This document shows, in pieces, positions 57,977 through 64,000 of a DNA stretch of 64,000 nucleotides. The stretch's first letter is position 1. The number at the start of each line of letters is the position of its first letter. The position numbers were made by a program, and so were the translations under genes. Location: assembly GCA_018398815.1 (NCBI GenBank), contig CM031609.1:32071425-32135424 (forward strand). The letters run 5' to 3'. The stretch comes from Conus ventricosus. Taxonomy: Eukaryota; Mollusca; Gastropoda; Neogastropoda; Conidae. The notes under the pieces are model-generated. The model was not told where the DNA came from and searched no databases. It was given only the letters and a program-made list of their open reading frames with translations.

Positions 57977-59350
57977 GTGGTTTCTGCTGGGGTGGGGGGG
58001 GGGCGGGTGGATAATATATTTATTTTCAGAAAACAAAAAACAACAACAAAACAGCAGCGAAAAAACAAAACACAATAACAAGCATGTCGGCGCAACACAT
58101 GCACCACACACACCAAAAATTTAAGAAATAGGGAGGGGCTTGCATGGGGAAAGTAAAGGATTTTTTGGGGTTCGCGCTTTGCGCTGTAAATTCCCGGGTG
58201 TCGGCCTCGCAACTGAAATTTTCAAAGCGGGCCCCCAAGTGCATTTATCAAAAACTTGATTTAATAAACAAGACAGTTGAATAAAAACACTTGTGGCCGC
58301 TTTAAAAACAGCCAATACAAAGGAGGTGTGCAGGTTTCTGAAGTTGTACCAAAAAATGCAAGTTGACTTTTCACTCCCCTGTTTATCAAATTCTGATCTA
58401 CCTTTTTACATATTTCTTTAAAAAAAGATTGGGGCTCCTACAGGAGCGCTGGCTTTGGGGAGAGTACCAGTTTCCCCGACGTTTAAAAATCCAAAATAAT
58501 CCCTTCATTGATCGGCTGGCAGATAACCCTTTTTCCCCCTCCTACTAGAGCGCTGGGTTACAGAGTCCAAGTTCCCCCCACTGCTTTCTGACTGCCCCCT
58601 TTGGCTGCCAAAAAAAAGGGGTTGGGGCTTTATTGATTTTCTTCCCTTTCAGTGAATGTTTTTTGAAAAGAGTTATTAAACAGTGTTTCTCACATCCACC
58701 CGATTCAAATATTGGTGGGGTTTTTTCTGGCGTCATTTTTTTTTTTTTTTGCTTGCTCCCATAAAAAAGATTCCATTTTTTTTTTTGGGCCGGGGGAAAA
58801 AGGCAGTTTTTCTTTTAAGGGCCTCACTTTTTAATTTTTCCCAAAAAGTCGCTTTAAAATTTTTGAGAAAAGAGATGACCACAAAAAAAAAGTTATCTTT
58901 AGTCCACTATTTGCCGCTCCATATCCTCGGGAAGAAATTAAACTACAATTTTGGGAAATTAACAAATTTTTGATGAACGGTTTTTTGAATCAAGAAGCTC
59001 TCTCTCAAGATGCATCTTGCAACATGTATCCGTTTTGTGAAATAAAAATCAAACCCCACAAGCAAAAACTTTTAAGTAAAAACTTTTTTCACTGAAAACC
59101 ACACAGCCCGCACAGCACCACCTCCCAAAAGCCAAAGACAAAATAGCACAGTAAGGAACTTGGTTGCGTGCGTGTGGGAACCCCGGCTATTACTCCGCCC
59201 TTTACAAATTCTTCTATCGCACTCAATTAGGGGGGGTTTTCCCCCTTTTTTTACCGTTTTCATATTTTTGTGCCGGAGACCACAGTCGGTTTATTCCACA
59301 GAAACACAAGGCGCGTGAAAAAAGATGTTTTTGAAAGATGTTTTATTAAA
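57977..59350. other. Polinton right arm, no assignable gene
   Basis: Very degraded. A minus-strand frame 59263-59072 has a hydrophobic stretch (LTVLFCLWLLGGGAVRAVWF) and a plus-strand frame 58683-58973 is basic at its end. Neither is convincing. Confidence 0.4.
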
Positions 59351-59462
59351 ATGTTTGTTTGAGGTTTAACTTGTCAAGGGAAATATAAAAAGCCCCATCC
59401 TAACCGCCCTAGCGGGGGGAGGGGGGGATGAGTTTTTTTGGGTTTGGGATTTTATAGTTCTC
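59351..59462. repeat. Polinton right terminal inverted repeat
   Basis: The inverted copy of 44937-45046 with many small differences (AAATATAAAAAGCCCCATCC against the expected AACTATAAAATGCC...). The G-rich loop AGCGGGGGGAGGG is the complement of the left loop. Confidence 0.88.
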
Positions 59463-59737
59463 TGACACCCCTTTTTGACTGGGTCCAGGGTTCAGGACTG
59501 GGTCTTCGCGGGCGTCTCTGGGATCTCGACGTAGAACTCTTCTTCTTCATCTCTTTCACCCACCTCTGGGTTCACATTCAGTTTGTCTGTCTTCACCCAC
59601 CTCTGGGCTTCAAACTTAGTTTTCTTCTCTTCCAGCTTGTCTTTAACCCTAAGACTTTGCTCTCTTCTATCTCCCAGACCACGTCTCTCTCTCGACCCTA
59701 AATCTGTCCTGCCCACCTTCTCTCCTCTCTCTCCTCT

Positions 59738-59782
<45 letters not shown>

Positions 59783-60232
59783 GTGGTCTTCCCCTGCACG
59801 TTGTTCTCCCTCAGTTTATATAGGGATGGAAAAAAAGGATTCCCCTTCAGGCCATGCCTTTGTCCATGCAGCTTCTCAAACCCCTAGTTCACAAGTACCC
59901 TGAATTCTCCATTCACTATGTTCTTCCACACATCAGCATTTACACACATCCCTACCTAATTGATTAGCAAACAAACACTGGGCATCAGATGGACATCGAA
60001 AATTCCCGCCGACTTCGCAGGCCACTTTAACACAGTAATTATCTTCAAGAGGGCTACGACCACAACGTCCACACACATTCAACCAGCCTGACAATAGAAC
60101 CAACACAGTGACCCATGGCAATACCATCTGAATGAGTCCAAGACTGCTGCTCTTCAATGACTGTTTACAAAAGAACCTCAGCTGACTGAGCATTTAGTGC
60201 CCACTTGGAGCATCGAGGTCCTAGTGGTTACA
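59463..60232 (-). repeat. Left LTR, inner part (after the Polinton)
   Basis: Continues the LTR from TGACAC (59463-59468) to the inner LTR end GGTTACA at 60232, followed by the purine tract complement. From about 59485 it matches 63768-64000 closely. A (CT)n run lies at 59740-59779. Confidence 0.88.
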
Positions 60233-61132
60233 TCCCTCCCCCCTTTCGCTATCGGGAGGGTCCGAACTTGGGAGAGTACTTACAACCTTAGGTGCCATCT
60301 GTCACCTGACCACGTCATCCTCCTTGACACAGTTCGACCGTGTGCGATGGGTATGGCACACTGGTTAATGGGTCTGTTAGCTATTTGTATACTACGTACA
60401 ACGTCCCTTTGCCTCTAAGCGTTTAATGCCTTTTGTGAGAGGTTTCATGCCCTTTGACAAATTCCCCTCACTCAAAGACAATGGCCTGCATTGGCTAAAA
60501 CACATTCAAGGAGCTGAAACTCTAATAATTTTCCCATTTAAACCAATGCTAATCTGGGCCTCTCATAAGCCTACTTACACCAGAGAACGCACGCAAGATT
60601 TGTCTTGCAACAAAATTAAAGAAAAATCAATATCATACACACTAAACAAGCAAATATTAACACAAATCTGAAATCTCCACCAGCTCTAAGTCGTGTGGCC
60701 ATATAAAGATAAACATTATGTTTCTACGGAAATTCTCTCCTTTTCTCCTCATACACGTGGCCCGCAACCAGCCACGTCACGCGTACACGACGCTGCGAAA
60801 GACACATGCACACTACCCGACTTTTCAACCGACCATTTTATTTTGGCCAACGGTCCCCTTTTGGTAAGACCTGTCTGATCCCCCTTTCTGTACACACACC
60901 TTGCCATATCCTGCGGCATGTGCTGCACTGTGCACAGAAACGCCTGACATCACCTAGGATACCCAGCCAGTAGTACTCTCGTGTCACACCCTTTTTGTGT
61001 GGCCTTTCAACCGAGATGGCCCGAGGCTGACGTCACATGATTGTCGGACATCACCGCCTTTCTGCGCTGCCTATGAACGACAACCTGCTTCTTCGTTTTT
61101 CCCGAACGCGACCGAGTGAAAGTTCGCATTGT
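60233..61132 (-). pseudogene. LTR element 3' internal region with integrase zinc-finger remnant
   Basis: The minus-strand residues YYWLGILGDVRRFC then AQCSTCRRIWQG (60983-60903) match the C..C half of the HHCC zinc finger of Ty3-type integrases. No catalytic integrase core follows, so most of pol has been deleted. The purine tract lies at 60234-60250. Confidence 0.7.
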
Positions 61133-61681
61133 CTAACTCGAACCTGATTCTACCCCCTTTAACATTTTTCTTCTGCCCTCTGTGAGCAAAACCAACCAGT
61201 TTTCTGAGTGAGTATCGCCCTTTTGTTCTGCCCGTAAGTGAGTGCGGTAGGTCTCGAGCTCACTGACACGCTCCAATGCTTTCTGGAGTGTTTGACTGCC
61301 TGGGGCGTTTTTCCTCACGTGATTCCTTTTCCCTGATTCAACACAGAAATCACGGTCTGGGCTCCGTACCCACGTGCTCCTGGAATGTCTCCGATTACCA
61401 NNNNNNNNNNNNNNNNNNNNNNNNNNNNNNNNNNNNNNNNNNNNNNNNNNNNNNNNNNNNNNNNNNNNNNNNNNNNNNNNNNNNNNNNNNNNNNNNNNNN
61501 GATCATACGGTGGCTTTGGGACAGCCAAAGCCTGTACAGTCCCATTATAAAATGGTGTATCAATAAACACCTTGGCCATTTTGAATTCTGCTACTGTTCC
61601 ATCTATTTGCCTACACCTCTGTGTTTTTCCTGTGAATTGTCCCTTCTTAACCAGGGATTCCTTCACCATACGCCAGTGCAC
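61133..61681 (-). pseudogene. LTR element protease-region fragment, with assembly gap
   Basis: The minus-strand residues LVKKGQFTGKTQRCRQIDGT, EFKMAKVFIDTPFYNGTVQA then LAVPKPPYD resemble the Ty3-type aspartic protease flank. The frame then enters 100 N (61401-61500) and ends after a Glu/Arg-rich tail. The catalytic D-S/T-G is not visible, so the assignment rests on position and style. Confidence 0.6.
61401..61500. other. Assembly gap (100 N)
   Basis: Exactly 100 unknown bases inside the LTR element, probably a scaffold gap of unspecified real length. Confidence 0.99.
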
Positions 61682-61838
61682 TCAGAGTCTCTAATGACAT
61701 TAACCACATTGTCCCCCACTGTGCCTTTGTACACATCCATGTTATCGCCTGAATCTGTGAACACACAGCACAATCCAGACAAAATAACACTGTCATCTTT
61801 TCCGTCTCTTTCTACCTGCCTCTCACTTGGCCTGACCC

Positions 61839-62234
61839 TCATTGCTGCTGCTTTTGTGACTTGAATATGCAGTCTCTAGCCAAGTGCCCCGTCTTATTGC
61901 ATAGAAAACAGGTACGCTCATTCCTAGCCACGTGGCTATTGTTTTTCACCCTTGTTTGCTCACGTGACGCCGTGGGCCTACGGGCGTGCAATACTGACTC
62001 ATCGTGTGAGTCATGTGCTATCCTGCTATCCTCTGAATATGCTTCCGGGCTTTCCTCTTGTTGAGGCAAATCACGCCTCGCTTCACGGTAAGTTTCAGCT
62101 GCTTCAAGTACTTCAGCTATTGTCACGACATTTTTTTCCTTGAGGTGGATTGTGAGGCCCCGCCCACAACCGTCAAGTATCTGTTCTTTCATCACCAGTG
62201 TCTTGAGGCCTTCAAAATCACTGTCCCACTCCAC
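61839..62234 (-). CDS. Gag C-terminal part with CCHC zinc knuckle
   Basis: An open minus-strand frame: MEWDSDFEGLKTLVMKEQIL, then VVTIAEVLEAAETYREARRD, an acidic linker and the nucleic-acid-binding knuckle CFLCNKTGHLARDC (C-X2-C-X4-H-X4-C), ending KSQKQQQ. It binds the genomic RNA in the virus-like particle. The 62944-62351 frame precedes it; the two are separated by about 115 bp containing a frame change, so gag is broken. Confidence 0.88.
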   Translation of the reverse strand: MEWDSDFEGLKTLVMKEQILDGCGRGLTIHLKEKNVVTIAEVLEAAETYREARRDLPQQEESPEAYSEDSRIAHDSHDESVLHARRPTASREQTRVKNNSHVARNERTCFLCNKTGHLARDCIFKSQKQQQ

Positions 62235-62350
62235 TAAGTTCTACCCACTTGTTGAAATAGTGATCCAGTCTAACTCCAAACTGTGTGTATGTCTCACCCT
62301 GTTCGATTCTCGCCTCGCGAAACTTACGCCTAAAACCTTCTTCAGTCAAA

Positions 62351-62944
62351 TCATAAAGCCTTTAGTACTGCTTGTTTCACTTTGTCAAAATCTCTCTGAT
62401 CACCTTTGGGTAAGGTGGAAACAGTGTGTAACGCACGACCTGTCAACAAGGCAGACAGGTTTATTGCCCAGTCATCTTCGGGCCAGCCCTCGTGCTCGGC
62501 AAGCGAGTCAAACCGACTGATACAGGCATCGATCGAATCAGTTTCTTCTCTGAACAGTGGGAGTTTAAGTCTAGGTGCGCAACTTAGTCTGCGGCCTACT
62601 GACTCAGAACTTGTGTCTATTTCACTACGATTTTCAGATTTTATTATTTCCAACTCAATTTGTTTGGCTAGAATCTCTGATTCCGCTTCCGCTTTCGCCC
62701 TGGCAGCTGCACTCTCTGCATCTGCTCTTGCTGTGGCCGCTATACACTCTGCATCTGCTTTAGCCTTTGATGCAGCGGTTTCTGCCTCTAGATGTTCCTT
62801 TTCAAATTTCCTTCTTTCGGCCCTTTCATCTCTCTCGGTCTTCTGCTGAGTTTCAATGAATCTACGCAGTTCATCTCCTGTATATCCCATTTCTTTCCCC
62901 AAACTTACTAGTTTCTCTATGGGGGTAAAACTTTCTTCAGCCAT
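62351..62944 (-). CDS. Gag N-terminal part
   Basis: ATG 62944 (MAEESFTPIEKLVSLGKEMG). Residues ~35-100 form a long Ala/Glu/Lys coiled coil (EAETAASKAKADAECIAATA). A capsid-type region follows: PRLKLPLFREETDSIDACIS, RFDSLAEHEGWPEDDWAINL, LLTGRALHTVSTLP. This is the gag organisation of a Ty3-like lineage with a SCAN-related capsid fold. A frame change occurs after KVKQAVLKAL. Confidence 0.88.
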   Translation of the reverse strand: MAEESFTPIEKLVSLGKEMGYTGDELRRFIETQQKTERDERAERRKFEKEHLEAETAASKAKADAECIAATARADAESAAARAKAEAESEILAKQIELEIIKSENRSEIDTSSESVGRRLSCAPRLKLPLFREETDSIDACISRFDSLAEHEGWPEDDWAINLSALLTGRALHTVSTLPKGDQRDFDKVKQAVLKAL

Positions 62945-63329
62945 TTTCTTTTCTGATATGTTTTAGCACCACTAAAACAGTTACGCTTATAAACCCGGAA
63001 AAAGTCAGTAAACAGTTTATCTACCAAACGTTACGAGTACACCAACCAGTGGTAGTGTTCCCAACCCAAAGGAGCCTTAATCTTAAACCACAGCTTCTGT
63101 GAGAGTTAAGACTAGAACCTCGTTCTTCGTTTCTCTGAACGACCTTTTGATTGATACAACCACCCTACACACAAGGCAATACTCACCACTCAAAGAACTA
63201 AAGGAAATTATTAGAAGAGCTAATTAAAATTGCCTTTGGTGGACGCTTCACCCCAGTACTACTCTAGCACTCACTTTGTTTCCCTCCTGAAACTAATTTG
63301 GGCCATGCAACCTGGCAGGCTCGCCACTT
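62945..63329 (-). other. LTR element leader with putative primer-binding site
   Basis: 385 bp between gag and the right LTR. Next to the LTR the minus strand reads AAG then TGGCGAGCCTGCCAGG, a sequence starting TGG as expected for a tRNA 3'-end complement. The tRNA species is not identified. Confidence 0.55.
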
Positions 63330-64000
63330 TGTCCAGGACGGGGGAAATCGTGATGGTATTGCTTAAGTGCACTAAGTTGATGTATTATTAGTCAGGCTCA
63401 ACACACCAAGGTTATCTCTGCACTCATACACGCATATGCACTCTCATGCGCCCACCAAACATTCACCTCTCTCTGGGAATGGGATGTCACGCATTCGTTT
63501 CTCTCCTAACACAACTGAGCACAAGAAATACAATTTCTATGCTACCTATAATCAAACATGAAGAATCCAATTACACAAAATGACATGATCAAAACATAAA
63601 AGATCAATACTTCCTAATCCCGGGTTATAATAAAATGACTTCTTACCTGGCCAGGTTTTCACACACACAACCACGCTTTCACACCGCACCACAGTTCTTG
63701 AACAAGTCTCTTCAAGTCTTCTTCTGCACTACTTGATGGTGACGCCCTTGGTTGACTGGCTCCAGGCTTCAGGACTGGGTCTTCGTGGGCGTCTTTGGAT
63801 CTCGACGTAGAACTCTTCTTCTTCGTCTCTTTCACCTACCTCTGGGTTCAAATTCAGTTTGTCTGTCTTCACCCACCTCTGGGCTTCAAACTTAGTTTTC
63901 TTCTCTTCCAGCTTGTCTTTGACCCTAAGACTTTGCTGTCTCTTCTATCTCCCAGACCACGTTTCTCTCGACCCTAAATCTGTCCTGCCCACCTTCTCTC
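63330..64000 (-). repeat. Right LTR, cut by the window end
   Basis: Starts TGTCCAGGACGGGGG at 63330 and has no Polinton. The sequence across the insertion point (GGTGACGCCCTTGGTTGACT, 63739-63758) is the empty-site version. The outer end lies beyond 64000. Confidence 0.92.

Larger units (their letters stand above)
44937..59462. mobile_element. Polinton/Maverick (endogenous polinton-type virus)
   Basis: 14,526 bp between TGACAC (44931-44936) and TGACAC (59463-59468), the 6-bp duplication expected for Polinton integration. Ends start AGAGAACTATAAAATGCC and finish ATTTTATAGTTCTC, with terminal inverted repeats of about 110 bp. Hallmark genes: rve integrase, family-B DNA polymerase, A32-type packaging ATPase and double-jelly-roll-type major capsid protein, plus several smaller virion-type genes. 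No cysteine protease gene was recognised. The left ~3.5 kb is nearly open; the remainder has dense frameshifts. Confidence 0.93.
44521..64000 (-). mobile_element. Ty3-like LTR retrotransposon, minus strand, internally deleted
   Basis: Direct LTRs lie at 44521-60232 (interrupted by the Polinton) and from 63330 past the window end. Reading on the minus strand, the order is 5' LTR, putative primer-binding site (TGGCGAGCCTGCCAGG near 63310-63326), gag (62944-61839), protease region (61681-61133), an integrase zinc-finger remnant (about 60983-60903), a purine tract (GCGAAAGGGGGGAGGGA, 60234-60250) and the 3' LTR. Reverse transcriptase, RNase H and most of integrase are missing, and a 100-N gap lies inside. 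The element entered next to the 49-bp minisatellite. Confidence 0.85.

Noticed and set aside
57977..59350. Polinton cysteine protease gene
   Set aside because: I searched by eye for the conserved His and Cys contexts in all frames and found none; the degraded sequence makes the negative weak.

Overview
The window is eukaryotic, intron-rich, microsatellite-rich DNA. It is most probably from a lophotrochozoan, perhaps a gastropod mollusc: Tc1, Jockey-like, restriction-endonuclease LINE, Penelope-like and Polinton elements lie side by side with very long (GT)n, (GA)n and (CA)n tracts. The species assignment is inference.

Host gene. From about 2.46 to 40.74 kb, six plus-strand exons (2463-2629, 10382-10647, 19075-19220, 22427-22666, 30192-30327, 40609-40740) form one UNC93A-like multi-pass membrane protein gene. 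All have AG/GT borders and their phases chain without a break (0-2, 2-1, 1-0, 0-0, 0-1, 1-1). A possible acidic N-terminal exon lies at 366-629. I found no 3' terminal exons. Between exon B and exon C a 30-base mini-exon copy of exon B's tail sits at 14363-14392.

Transposons in the introns, left to right: a nearly complete Tc1 element (3131-4626); a TIR-bounded array of CCGTTA-rich repeats (4791-8499); TGTCACGA-bounded repeats (10778-14288); LINE reverse transcriptase pieces (14.9-18.3 kb); a decayed LINE with a restriction-like endonuclease (20.0-22.1 kb); a Jockey-like LINE (24.2-27.6 kb); a 63-bp minisatellite (28.2-28.7 kb); a Penelope-like element with hammerhead-ribozyme-like ends, split by a second restriction-endonuclease LINE with a perfect 15-bp target duplication (32.6-37.9 kb); and a ~605-bp tandem duplication carrying a LINE insertion (38.0-40.3 kb). 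Beyond the last exon are a second Penelope-like remnant with a 12-bp target duplication (40985-42123), a LINE tail, and a 49-bp minisatellite (43.16-44.52 kb).

Right third. A minus-strand Ty3-like LTR retrotransposon (from 44521 past the window end) has gag and protease fragments, an integrase zinc-finger fragment, one 100-N gap and most of pol missing. Its left LTR is interrupted by a 14.5-kb Polinton/Maverick (44937-59462). The Polinton has a perfect TGACAC target duplication, and the right LTR serves as the empty site. It carries a packaging ATPase, family-B DNA polymerase, rve integrase, double-jelly-roll-type major capsid protein and several unassigned virion-type genes, in a two-strand arrangement. 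Each end is itself a 35-bp-arm palindrome. The left 3.5 kb is well preserved. From about 48.5 to 59.5 kb the sequence is riddled with homopolymer-like errors that run past the element border into the LTR, which points to poor consensus quality as well as, or instead of, biological decay.
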